Assembly (NCBI GenBank): GCA_038203095.1
Contig: JBBREH010000010.1
Span: forward strand, 1-36,844
Source of the DNA: PALSA-1336 sp038203095
Lineage (GTDB): Bacteria; Patescibacteriota; Doudnabacteria; UBA920
Direction of reading: 5' to 3'
DNA length: 36,844 bases
Made by a program: the position numbers and the translations under genes
Notes under the pieces: generated by a model
Told to the model about the DNA's origin: nothing
Databases searched by the model: none
The model's input: only the letters and a program-made list of their open reading frames with translations
Shown: piece by piece, positions 13,909-21,374 of the stretch
Layout of the letters: every line of letters begins with the position of its first letter
Numbering within the stretch: the stretch's first letter is position 1

Positions 13909-14481
13909 ATGAAAAAAATCCTGTTTATAATTGTCGGAGTATTATTTTTGACCGCTGTCGTATTTTTGGTTTTAAAAATACAGAATAAAAACTTGAATGT
14001 TCCGGTTGCGTCAAAACCTATTATTAGCATTCAGCCAATGAAAATCCAAAGTTCGGCCTTTGAAAACAACCAAAATATTCCCGCCAAATATACCTGCGAC
14101 GCCGAAGGGGTAAACCCACCGCTGGAATTTTTAGACGTACCGAAAGAAGCTAAGTCCTTGGCATTAGTTGTGGATGATCCGGATGCCTCTTCCGGCACTT
14201 GGACACATTGGTTGGTGTGGAATATATCTCCGGAAACTAATAAGTTAAGTGAAAATTCCGTACCGGATAAATCCCTACAGGGGCAAACCAGCAGCGGACA
14301 AAACGTTTACGGCGGGCTTTGCCCTCCTAGCGGAACGCATCACTATTTTTTTAAGCTTTTTGCTTTAGACGCCAAACTGAGTATTTCAAGTTTTTCAACA
14401 TCAGCCGATTTAGAAAAAGCAATGCAAACACATATTATCAGCCACGCGGAACTGGTCGGGCTATATAGCCGGGGGAAATAG
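13909..14481 (+). CDS. Membrane-anchored PEBP-family protein (YbhB/YbcL type)
   Basis: An N-terminal anchor (residues 4-22, ILFIIVGVLFLTAVVFLVL) leads to a phosphatidylethanolamine-binding-protein fold from about 43. Family motifs are AKYTCDAEGVNPPLEF, LVVDDPDASSGTWTHWLVWN and YGGLCPPSGTHHYFFKLFALD, which line the anion pocket. Length (190 aa) fits a single domain plus anchor. Bacterial members have no agreed biochemical role, and ligand binding at the outer membrane face is the cautious view. It is coupled to the 75-aa Cys-containing gene upstream (5-bp gap). Confidence 0.88.
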   Translation: MKKILFIIVGVLFLTAVVFLVLKIQNKNLNVPVASKPIISIQPMKIQSSAFENNQNIPAKYTCDAEGVNPPLEFLDVPKEAKSLALVVDDPDASSGTWTHWLVWNISPETNKLSENSVPDKSLQGQTSSGQNVYGGLCPPSGTHHYFFKLFALDAKLSISSFSTSADLEKAMQTHIISHAELVGLYSRGK

Positions 14482-14517
14482 AAGAAAAATATCAAATATC
14501 AAAAGTTACCAATTTAT

Positions 14518-14555
14518 CTGCGTGCCAGGATCGCCCATAAATGGACACGCTGCAC
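14518..14555. repeat. Fragment of palindromic repeat family 2
   Basis: gcgtgccaggatcgcccataaatggacacgctgcac keeps the gcccataaatgg module and the gcgtg/cacgc arms seen in purL at 2873-2924. Mutations have broken the inner palindrome. It lies in the spacer before the pilin cluster. Confidence 0.55.
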
Positions 14556-14608
14556 TATCCTCAGATGCGCTATATTTGCGCGCGGCTTTTTGGTTTTTTG
14601 GAATAAAA

Positions 14609-14617
14609 TGGTATAAT
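14609..14617 (+). promoter_or_regulatory. Extended -10 promoter of the pilin cluster
   Basis: TGGTATAAT lies 70 nt before the GTG start of the first prepilin gene and is the only good promoter-like match in that spacer. The cluster downstream (14687-19276) has no terminator between genes and may be one transcript. Confidence 0.5.
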
Positions 14618-14686
14618 ATTTGTATCAAAAGTTGGAAAATGTGATATAAAAATTATCAAAAATTCAAATCAAATAAAGTTTATCCG

Positions 14687-16513
14687 GTGATACAAAAAAA
14701 AATTCCAAATTCCAAATTCCAAATTTCAAATCTAGGCTTTACGATTATAGAACTGTTAGTTAGCCTGTTGATTTTTGCAATTTTGGCATCGGCGGTGATT
14801 GCGACTTTTGGCGCTATTAGTCAGACAACCAAAATTTCCAGAGAAAAAGCTGTAATTTCCACGCTTTCAATGAATTATTTGGAAATTATTCGCAATATGC
14901 CCTACAGCCAGGTTGGTACAATTAACGGTAATCCCAACGGCACCTTACCGGATTTGACCAACGCATATACTCAAACTATTGGCGGGACAACATATAAAAT
15001 TTATTATGAAGTTACATACATGGACGATCCGGCAGACGGGACGATTCTTTTAGGCACGGATTTGGCGCCGAATGACTATAAGCAGGTAAAGATGGACATT
15101 TTAAACACCACAAGCGGGCAAGTGACGAGTTTTCTAAGTAATGTTTCGCCTAAGGGGCTGGAAGGCATTAGCAACGCAGGAGCTTTACAAATTCAAGTAA
15201 TTGATTCGCAGGGGAACCCTGTAGTCGGCGCCAACCTACACATTACATATCCCACCACTACACCGACAATAATTTTAGACAGACAAACAGATGCAACCGG
15301 TTATTGGATAGAAGTCGGTTTGCCGGCCACGGTTAATAACTACCATATTACCGTAAACAAAAACGGTTATTCTATCGACCAGACTTACCAGGTAACCGGT
15401 GCAAACCCCAACCCAATTCATCCCGATGCGACTATTATAAACGGTCAAGTCACCAAAATTACTTTTGCCATTGACCTTTTGTCCAATTTGACTCTTAAAA
15501 CCCAAGACGAATTTTGTGGCCCGATTAACGGCGTAAACTTGAACGTGGCCGGCGCCAAGTTAATTGGCACAAACCCTAATGTGCTGAAATTTAACAATAA
15601 CTATACTTCGGCTTCAGGGCAAGTAGTTTTAAACAGTTTGGAATGGGATACTTATACCCCCGCTTTGCTGAGTGGGCAGAGCTGGGTAGTGCGAGGCACT
15701 TCACCCATTCAAAAAATTGATGTTTTGCCTAACACCTCACAGACTTTTACTATGATCCTCGGCACTAATACTACTGCCAACAGTTTTTTGGTAGTGGTTA
15801 AAGATGCGGCTACCGGCACAGCGCTGGAAAACGCGAGCGTGGAATTGCAAAAAGGTGGCAGCCAGCCCCAAGATTATTTTGGCACTACAGGTGGTAGTGT
15901 TTGGGTACAGAGCGATTGGAGCGGAGGTTCCGGTCTTTCCGGCTGGAGCACAACTACTCCGGACAGGTATTTCCAGGACAATGGTAACGTGGATGCCAAT
16001 AGCGCGCCAACCGGTTTAAGGTTAAAAAACGTCTCCGGCAATTATCTTGCTTCCGGCTGGGTTGAATCGGCAACTTTCGACACAGGTACGGCCGCGACTA
16101 ACTATACCATTTTGAGCTGGGCGCCGTCTTCGCAATCGGCTTCCACCACACTACAGTTTCAGGTGGCAGCCAACAATGATAATTCTACTTGGGATTATGT
16201 GGGTCCAGACGGTACCGCCGCGAGCTATTTTACAACGCCGGGCACTAATATGGGTTCGAGCTTAGACAGTAAGCGATATGTCCGTTACAAAGCATATTTA
16301 TTGACTACCAACAACAAAAATACTCCTGTACTGACTTCTATAAATTTAAATTTTGTAACAGGTTGTTTTACTCCCGGACAGGTATATTTTGGCGATTTAA
16401 CTCAGGGCAATAATTATGCCTTAACCGTCACCCTGGCAGGCTACCAAACGCAAGTTATTAGTCCCTTAAACATTAACGGCAACCAGAGTTTGCAGGTGCT
16501 AATGAGCCCTTAG
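14687..16513 (+). CDS. Type IV minor-pilin-like protein with large beta-rich passenger (608 aa)
   Basis: After a basic leader comes the prepilin site: cleavage is expected after Gly in SNLG-FTIIELLVSLLIFA, with Glu at +5, followed by the pilin helix to about residue 50. The C-terminal part is far longer than a normal pilin (about 150 aa). It has carboxypeptidase-regulatory-like or Ig-like repeats (NAGALQIQVIDSQGNPVVGANL; FLVVVKDAATGTALENASVEL) and a WVQSDWSGGSGLSGW segment (about residues 405-418) leading into a discoidin-like stretch. It may decorate or cap a pilus as an adhesin. Start is GTG at 14687. The leader PNSKFQISNL is encoded by an 'attccaaa' word repeat. It is followed by two more prepilin genes. 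Confidence 0.8.
   Translation: MIQKKIPNSKFQISNLGFTIIELLVSLLIFAILASAVIATFGAISQTTKISREKAVISTLSMNYLEIIRNMPYSQVGTINGNPNGTLPDLTNAYTQTIGGTTYKIYYEVTYMDDPADGTILLGTDLAPNDYKQVKMDILNTTSGQVTSFLSNVSPKGLEGISNAGALQIQVIDSQGNPVVGANLHITYPTTTPTIILDRQTDATGYWIEVGLPATVNNYHITVNKNGYSIDQTYQVTGANPNPIHPDATIINGQVTKITFAIDLLSNLTLKTQDEFCGPINGVNLNVAGAKLIGTNPNVLKFNNNYTSASGQVVLNSLEWDTYTPALLSGQSWVVRGTSPIQKIDVLPNTSQTFTMILGTNTTANSFLVVVKDAATGTALENASVELQKGGSQPQDYFGTTGGSVWVQSDWSGGSGLSGWSTTTPDRYFQDNGNVDANSAPTGLRLKNVSGNYLASGWVESATFDTGTAATNYTILSWAPSSQSASTTLQFQVAANNDNSTWDYVGPDGTAASYFTTPGTNMGSSLDSKRYVRYKAYLLTTNNKNTPVLTSINLNFVTGCFTPGQVYFGDLTQGNNYALTVTLAGYQTQVISPLNINGNQSLQVLMSP
14698..14732. repeat. attccaaa word repeat inside the prepilin leader
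   Basis: aaattccaaattccaaattcc and the following aaatttcaaat are 7-bp near-tandem words that encode most of the leader peptide before the pilin cleavage site. Confidence 0.6.
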
Positions 16514-16667
16514 GGGCAAAAATTACAAATTACAAATGACAAATCACAAAAAAATCCAAAAATCCAAAAATACAAATTCAAAAAGCCGACTTTGGATATT
16601 TTGATTTGTTTATTTGGTATTGTTTGTAATTTATTGCTTGCGATTTGTTATTTAAAATAAATTTTTT
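16514..16667. repeat. Spacer made of short-word repeats
   Basis: The 154-bp gap between two pilin genes is largely aattacaaat / gacaaatcac / aaaaatccaaaaatcc words, then their rough inverse (gatttgtttatttggtattgtttgtaatttatt). It could fold as a loose, AT-rich hairpin. No promoter or terminator is clear. Confidence 0.5.
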
Positions 16668-17303
16668 ATGGGGCTGTTAAAAAAAATAAATGTTTCCCAA
16701 AATGGATTTACATTAATAGAGCTCCTCGTAGCCATCTTTGGTTTTACTTTAATTATTTGGGGATTGGTGGGGCTTTATTCCGGCATATTTCGGCAGTCAG
16801 CCCAGCAAAGCACACTTTTGGCGGACACCGATCAGGCGAGAAAACTGGCTTATCAAATTTCTGCTGAGCTGCGCGACGGACAAAGCGGGGCAAATGGCGC
16901 TTATGTTTTGGATACAGCGGGCGATCAACAAATTATTTTTTATTCGCCCAACGCCGATGCCGATGCGGGTGTGGAAAGACTGAGGTACTATATTTTAAAC
17001 GGCAAGCTTTATAAGGGCGTTACCGAATATAACGGCAGTAATTATAATACAACCACTGAACAAAGCATTGTGGTGCAAAATGATTTGGCAAATGGCAATA
17101 ACCCGGTTTTTTATTATTACGACGGTGGTTATGTGGGCTCAACTACCCAAGTTTCGCTTTCGCAGCCGGTTAATGTTACCGCGGTGAAATTCGTGAAAGT
17201 TAATTTGCAGGTTTTTAATAAAGCCGGAGTCAAAAATATTAATACCTACACCGTCACGGGCAGTGCGGCGATTAGGAATTTAAAGACAAATTTGGGAAAT
17301 TAA
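16668..17303 (+). CDS. Type IV minor pilin (PilW/PilJ-like), 211 aa
   Basis: The leader MGLLKKINVSQNG ends at a prepilin peptidase site, with NG-FTLIELLVAIFGFTLII following (Glu at +5, hydrophobic helix). The globular part begins with a heptad-like QQSTLLADTDQARKLAYQIS and is otherwise beta-rich (QQIIFYSPN, RLRYYILNGKLYKGV). Such minor pilins prime pilus assembly at the inner membrane. It lies between a passenger-bearing pilin and a PilX-like gene, the order seen in minor pilin operons. No SD is seen before the ATG. Confidence 0.85.
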   Translation: MGLLKKINVSQNGFTLIELLVAIFGFTLIIWGLVGLYSGIFRQSAQQSTLLADTDQARKLAYQISAELRDGQSGANGAYVLDTAGDQQIIFYSPNADADAGVERLRYYILNGKLYKGVTEYNGSNYNTTTEQSIVVQNDLANGNNPVFYYYDGGYVGSTTQVSLSQPVNVTAVKFVKVNLQVFNKAGVKNINTYTVTGSAAIRNLKTNLGN

Positions 17304-17308
17304 TATCA

Positions 17309-18784
17309 ATGACAAAAAATAAATCAAAAACAATATCCAATATCCAATATGCAATACCCAAACGGATTTGTATTTGGAAATTAGGAATTGGTAATTTGAC
17401 ATTTGATTGTCAATCCGGTTCCATTCTCGTCTTCAATATAATAATTATATTTATTTTTTCCATGGTTATGTTGGGCGTGCTTTCCTATGCCACTATCCAG
17501 CTTAAAACCACCCGCGGTTCCATAAATCGTGAACAGGCATTTCAAATTGCCGAGGCAGGGGTAAATTATTATCAATGGCATTTAGCCCATTTTCCAAATG
17601 ACTTTTGGGACGGCAACGCAAGTACTACTCCGGGGCCGTATGTTCACGACTTTGTAGATAAGGACACGAACCTTACAATTGGTCAGTTTAGTTTAATGAT
17701 TACCCGGCCGGTCACGGGCTCGACTATTACCCTTATCCAATCCACTGGGTACACTACAGCTAACCCAAAATTAACACGGACAGTTAATGTGCGTTACGGC
17801 ATCCCGTCTCTGGCGACCTACGCGTTTTTAACAAATTCAGACGCTTGGATAGGCGACACTGAAAGCATTAGCGGTCAGTTTCATACCAACGGAGGTTTGC
17901 GTTTTGACGGCACGGGTAATGCGCCAATTTATTCGGCAAAAGCAACTTATTCCTGTACTTGGACTTTTGGCTGCAGTCCTACCCAAACTAAACCGGGTAT
18001 TTGGGGCGCCGCCGGACAGGCCACTAAAAATTATTGGCAGTTCCCTGTGGCTAACGTGGATTTTTCCTCAATGACCTCAGATTTATCGAGTATTAAAAGT
18101 GGCGCGCAGACCGGTGGAATTTATTTAGCGCCTTCTAATGCCTCGGGCTATTCTTTGGTTTTTAAAAATAATGGCACAGTAGATATTTACAAAGTTACTT
18201 CTCTTAAAAACGATCCTTCCGGTCAAGATGTTAATGGCAGTGTTCACAATAATAGTTTGGATTACAATTCTCGTAGTTTCCAGAATAATCGAGCCATACC
18301 TTCTAATGGACTGATTTATATTGAGGACAACACCTGGGTGGAGGGTACGGTTAAAGGCAGGGTAATGCTTGCCGCCGCGGTTTTACCTTATAACGCCAAC
18401 ACCGCGCCTAATATTATTATTCCTAACAATATTGTTTACGCCGCCAAAGATGGCACCAATTCTTTGGGACTCTTGGCACAAAAAGATTTTTTAATTAGTT
18501 ATCTAGCGCCGAGTAATTTAGAGATAGACGCAGCTATTGTGGCACAAAACGGCAGCGCGCAAAGATGGTATTACGCCGGGGACACAAAAACTCAAATTAC
18601 CATTTACGGTACGACCGCCAGTTTTGGTACTTGGACGTGGAGCTGGGTTGACGGCGGTAGTAACTGTGTATCCGGTTATTGCAACACAAATACAATTTAT
18701 GACGGTAATTTGCTATACAGCCCGCCGCCCAGCTTTCCCTTAAGCTCGAGTGGATATCAGCAAATAAGTTGGAGTAGCAATTAG
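17309..18784 (+). CDS. PilX-like type IV pilus assembly protein with extended C-terminus (491 aa)
   Basis: A hydrophobic segment, SGSILVFNIIIIFIFSMVML (about residues 36-55), is followed by TTRGSINREQAFQIAEAGVNYY. That is the N-terminal pattern of PilX-type proteins, which lack Glu+5. The rest (about 400 residues) is beta-rich, with Cys pairs (YSCTWTFGC, NCVSGYC) that could be oxidised by a DsbA-like enzyme such as the one at 33312. A long leader (about 35 aa) is partly encoded by word repeats (WKLGIGNLTFD). The true start could therefore be later. It starts 5 bp after the preceding pilin gene, so the two are cotranscribed. Confidence 0.78.
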   Translation: MTKNKSKTISNIQYAIPKRICIWKLGIGNLTFDCQSGSILVFNIIIIFIFSMVMLGVLSYATIQLKTTRGSINREQAFQIAEAGVNYYQWHLAHFPNDFWDGNASTTPGPYVHDFVDKDTNLTIGQFSLMITRPVTGSTITLIQSTGYTTANPKLTRTVNVRYGIPSLATYAFLTNSDAWIGDTESISGQFHTNGGLRFDGTGNAPIYSAKATYSCTWTFGCSPTQTKPGIWGAAGQATKNYWQFPVANVDFSSMTSDLSSIKSGAQTGGIYLAPSNASGYSLVFKNNGTVDIYKVTSLKNDPSGQDVNGSVHNNSLDYNSRSFQNNRAIPSNGLIYIEDNTWVEGTVKGRVMLAAAVLPYNANTAPNIIIPNNIVYAAKDGTNSLGLLAQKDFLISYLAPSNLEIDAAIVAQNGSAQRWYYAGDTKTQITIYGTTASFGTWTWSWVDGGSNCVSGYCNTNTIYDGNLLYSPPPSFPLSSSGYQQISWSSN

Positions 18785-18931
18785 TAATAACAAAAATGAC
18801 GAAAATCAAAAAAATGATGAACACAAATTAATCAAAATCGCTATCGTCCCGAGCGAAGTGAAAAAGCTCTTATTTGATTCGGGAGGTTTAAGCGCCATTT
18901 TATTATTTTTATTATTTTTGTCATTTATTCT

Positions 18932-19276
18932 ATGAAATACATTATTATCATTTTATTTTCATTCATCTTGGTAGCTCCTGTTTACGCGGCCAAGCAGGTT
19001 CAAGGCGAAGTGCCTAAGGTTGAGCCGTTGCAGATGCCCGCGGCCGGGGTTGCGCCAAATATTAACAGAAATATTCAGTTTGTTGACCCTTCGCGCGCCG
19101 GCAGGGTTGAACCCGGACAAAGCGGGATTGTTGATAAAACTTTGAACGAGTCCGCTCCAGGTGAAGTTGCGTCTGGCGCTACGACACCTAAATCAGGCCG
19201 GTCTGTTTGGTGGCTAATTATGATAGTTGTGTTGGGGGGCACGGGGTTGTGGAGGTGGGGAAAGTCTAAAGCTTAG
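18932..19276 (+). CDS. Small secreted protein with C-terminal membrane anchor (114 aa)
   Basis: A signal peptide MKYIIIILFSFILVAPVYA (cleavage after Ala19) is followed by a Pro/Gly/Val-rich outer region. A C-terminal hydrophobic segment (VWWLIMIVVLGGTGLWRW) ends in a basic tail (GKSKA), so it should be a single-pass envelope protein. No family recognised. Same strand as the pilin genes, 147 bp downstream of the PilX-like gene across an AT-rich spacer of near-repeated words. A role in pilus biogenesis is only contextual. Confidence 0.6.
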   Translation: MKYIIIILFSFILVAPVYAAKQVQGEVPKVEPLQMPAAGVAPNINRNIQFVDPSRAGRVEPGQSGIVDKTLNESAPGEVASGATTPKSGRSVWWLIMIVVLGGTGLWRWGKSKA

Positions 19277-19338
19277 GTTTATTAAAACACCCTAACATCA
19301 GCACACCTCAGGTTTTGCTAAATTTTAATATAATAATA

Positions 19339-19347
19339 TGTTAGAAT
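19339..19347 (+). promoter_or_regulatory. Extended -10 box just upstream of the ATP-grasp gene
   Basis: TGTTAGAAT ends 6 nt before the ATG at 19354. It suggests a leaderless transcript, as at 10784. Confidence 0.4.
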
Positions 19348-19353
19348 GACTTA

Positions 19354-20583
19354 ATGAAACCATGTCCCTATTGTGGTAACAATCCGGTGCCGCATTTGTT
19401 TTACTGGCAAAATGAAAGCCTGAATATTTTTTTGACCCCACTAAGACAGAAACTTTTATATAATCGCGCCACCCAATTTTTAAATAAAAAGGGCGTGGGG
19501 ATTATTTTTGCGAAAATATTTTTACGTTTGGCTGAGTTTTTTAAAATTATTTCCAAGCAGACAGACCCGGCTAAATGTAAAGTCCGCCGCGCGCAGGTAA
19601 TGTGGGAAGAGGCAGAGAAGCGTGGTATTGTCATGGAAGAACTATTGCTTTTTGGCAAACCAATTGATGTGTATGTTGCTGGCAAGAAATTAGAAATTAG
19701 AAAACAGAAATTAGAAATAATTTTTTCCGGACTTCCGAGGCCGGTGGGGTATTCCAACAAATGGCTGGATTTGATGGACGACAAGTGGTTGTTTAAAAAA
19801 TTGATGATGAGTAACAATTTACCGGTGCCGTTGGGAGAATCAGTCAGTAGTTTTGACGAGGCCGTCCGGATTTTCAAAAAAATTCAAAATTCCGGGGAAG
19901 ATCTGAAATTTGAAATTTTCAATCCAAAACCGGTAATCGTTAAGCCTCGTTCGGGCAGTCGTGGCAGGCACAGTACGACTTATGTTTCATCGGAAACCGA
20001 TTTAAAGCAGGCAATTAAAGTTGCCAAACAGTTATGTTTCTGGGCAATTGTTGAAGATCAATTAGCCGGCCCGGTTTACCGCGCCACTTTAATTAATTTT
20101 AAGTTGTGTGGCGTACTGCGCGGCGACGGCCCCCAAATTATTGGTGATGGCCGGCACAGCATAGGCGAATTAATTAAGATTAAAAATTCCTTGTCTCATC
20201 CCGGTGTTAAAGATGTTGTGCCCGATAAAGGCATGGAAAGATTTTTGGAAAGGCAAAATTTGAATTTATCGGCCGTACCGGCAAAAGACATACCAATAAA
20301 TTTATCTGAAAAAATTGGCGTCAACTATGGTGGCTCATCGAGCGAGGATTTTGAAATTTGTCATCCTGACAACAAAGAGCTGTTCGTAAAAGCCGCTAAA
20401 GCCTTGGGCGACCCAATAGTCGGTTTTGATTTTATTATTTCTGACATTGCCAAATCTTACAAAGAGCAAAAATGCGGCTTTATTGAAGTTAACTCCCTTC
20501 CTTTTATTAACCTTCATCATGACCCCTTGCTCGGCCGGCCCCGCAATGTGGCCGTAAAGGTTTGGGAAATGGTTGGTTGGTAG
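19354..20583 (+). CDS. ATP-grasp ligase, cyanophycin-synthetase-like ATP-binding domain
   Basis: The central and C-terminal parts have the ATP-grasp layout: PVIVKPRSGSRGRHSTTYVS (glycine-rich P-loop analogue, about 195-215), FWAIVEDQLAGPVYRATLI, VVGDG-like QIIGDGRHSIGELI (near 265) and the metal-binding end GFIEVNSLPFINLHHDP (about 375-392). The IGDGRHSI element is typical of cyanophycin synthetase and related peptide ligases, which join an amino acid to a carboxyl via acyl phosphate. The N-terminus (MKPCPYCGN) holds a CPYC pair plus basic helices, not seen in standard CphA, and the mur-ligase half of CphA is absent. The substrate is unknown. A short word repeat encodes KLEIRKQKLEII (about 112-123). 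Confidence 0.75.
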   Translation: MKPCPYCGNNPVPHLFYWQNESLNIFLTPLRQKLLYNRATQFLNKKGVGIIFAKIFLRLAEFFKIISKQTDPAKCKVRRAQVMWEEAEKRGIVMEELLLFGKPIDVYVAGKKLEIRKQKLEIIFSGLPRPVGYSNKWLDLMDDKWLFKKLMMSNNLPVPLGESVSSFDEAVRIFKKIQNSGEDLKFEIFNPKPVIVKPRSGSRGRHSTTYVSSETDLKQAIKVAKQLCFWAIVEDQLAGPVYRATLINFKLCGVLRGDGPQIIGDGRHSIGELIKIKNSLSHPGVKDVVPDKGMERFLERQNLNLSAVPAKDIPINLSEKIGVNYGGSSSEDFEICHPDNKELFVKAAKALGDPIVGFDFIISDIAKSYKEQKCGFIEVNSLPFINLHHDPLLGRPRNVAVKVWEMVGW

Positions 20584-20585
20584 TA

Positions 20586-20759
20586 AAGGGACTGTTGCCG
20601 AATAGCATTTTGACTACAAATTTAAAATTTTGGTCATTCAGCCAAAAAAATTTATCCACTTAACTAACCGTTAAGCATCAAAATTTGTTTTGACTGACTG
20701 TCTCATCAGCCTCCGGCGGACAATTTTCCTCTGAAAAGCCCATTCGGCAGTAGTCCCTT
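20586..20759. repeat. 174-bp MITE-like element (GGGACT ends)
   Basis: aagggactgttgccgaat (20586-20603) and attcggcagtagtccctt (20742-20759) are inverted ends with two mismatches. The interior has no gene. A 63-bp element with the same ends lies at 22735-22797. This copy sits 1 bp from the regulator's operator palindrome. Confidence 0.75.
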
Positions 20760-20760
20760 A

Positions 20761-20800
20761 AAACAAAACTTTGATACTACGTAGTATCAAAGTTTTGTTT
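20761..20800. promoter_or_regulatory. 40-bp perfect palindrome, operator of the TrpR-like gene
   Basis: aaacaaaactttgatactac is followed directly by its exact reverse complement. The core TACTACGTAGTA returns over the stop codon of the regulator gene. The palindrome ends 27 bp before the ATG at 20828, with a weak -10 (TATTAT, 20816-20821) between. Bound repressor would block transcription, so negative autoregulation is inferred. Confidence 0.7.
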
Positions 20801-20827
20801 GAAATATTATTATGGTATTATATTATT

Positions 20828-21364
20828 ATGGCTAAATATAGCAATATCAACAGAATATCAAAACAAGATCAGGACGATTTATTTTTACTTTTAGCAGAGT
20901 CCTTAGTGGGAATGAAAAAGACTGACGCGGCTAAAGTTTTGCGGGACTTATTGTCTCAACAGGAGTCTGTTATGCTGGCTCGGCGCTTAAAGATCGCTCT
21001 ATTGCTGGAAAAAGGATTTAGCTATCAGCAAATCCGCAAAGAGATTCCGGTTAGTGATTCCACCATCGCTAAAATTCAGTTATGGCTTAAAACCTATGGA
21101 GACGGGTTTAGGCTGGCTTTACCAAAAATTGACCATGAGCCGGACGACAGACATATTTTAGAGGAGGATAAACTTGGATGGAGGAGCTTAAAAAAACGTT
21201 ACCCGGCCTATTTTTGGCCGGAGTTAGTACTTAAACAAATTGTTAAAAGTGCTAATAAAAGAGAGCGTCAAAGGTTGAGTGAAATTGTAGAAGAACTGCG
21301 GGACAAGACTCCTTTAACGAAGCAGCTGCAAAAGATTTTAAGACAAAATTCTTATACTACGTAG
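20828..21364 (+). CDS. TrpR/YerC-family transcriptional regulator (178 aa)
   Basis: The ATG at 20828 (MAKYSNINRISKQDQDDLFL) is chosen because the longer frame would run through the operator palindrome. The helix-turn-helix is in LLEKGFSYQQIRKEIPVSDSTIAKIQLWLK, preceded by the family's SQQESVMLARRLKIALLL helix. TrpR/YerC proteins are about 100 residues. Here a C-terminal extension (about 95-178) follows, with ERQRLSEIVEELRDKTPLTK as a possible amphipathic helix. The effector is unknown; CPR bacteria generally lack a trp operon to control. Operator-like palindromes lie before the gene and across its stop codon, next to the glycerate kinase start. Confidence 0.85.
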   Translation: MAKYSNINRISKQDQDDLFLLLAESLVGMKKTDAAKVLRDLLSQQESVMLARRLKIALLLEKGFSYQQIRKEIPVSDSTIAKIQLWLKTYGDGFRLALPKIDHEPDDRHILEEDKLGWRSLKKRYPAYFWPELVLKQIVKSANKRERQRLSEIVEELRDKTPLTKQLQKILRQNSYTT

Positions 21365-21370
21365 TATCAA
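21354..21370. promoter_or_regulatory. Second operator copy, overlapping the regulator's stop codon
   Basis: atactacgtagtat (21354-21367) is a perfect 14-bp palindrome, and its right half continues tcaaag as in the main operator. It encodes the last residues and stop (ACT ACG TAG) and ends 7 bp before the glycerate kinase ATG. It could control the downstream gene separately. Confidence 0.6.
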
Positions 21371-21374
21371 AGAA

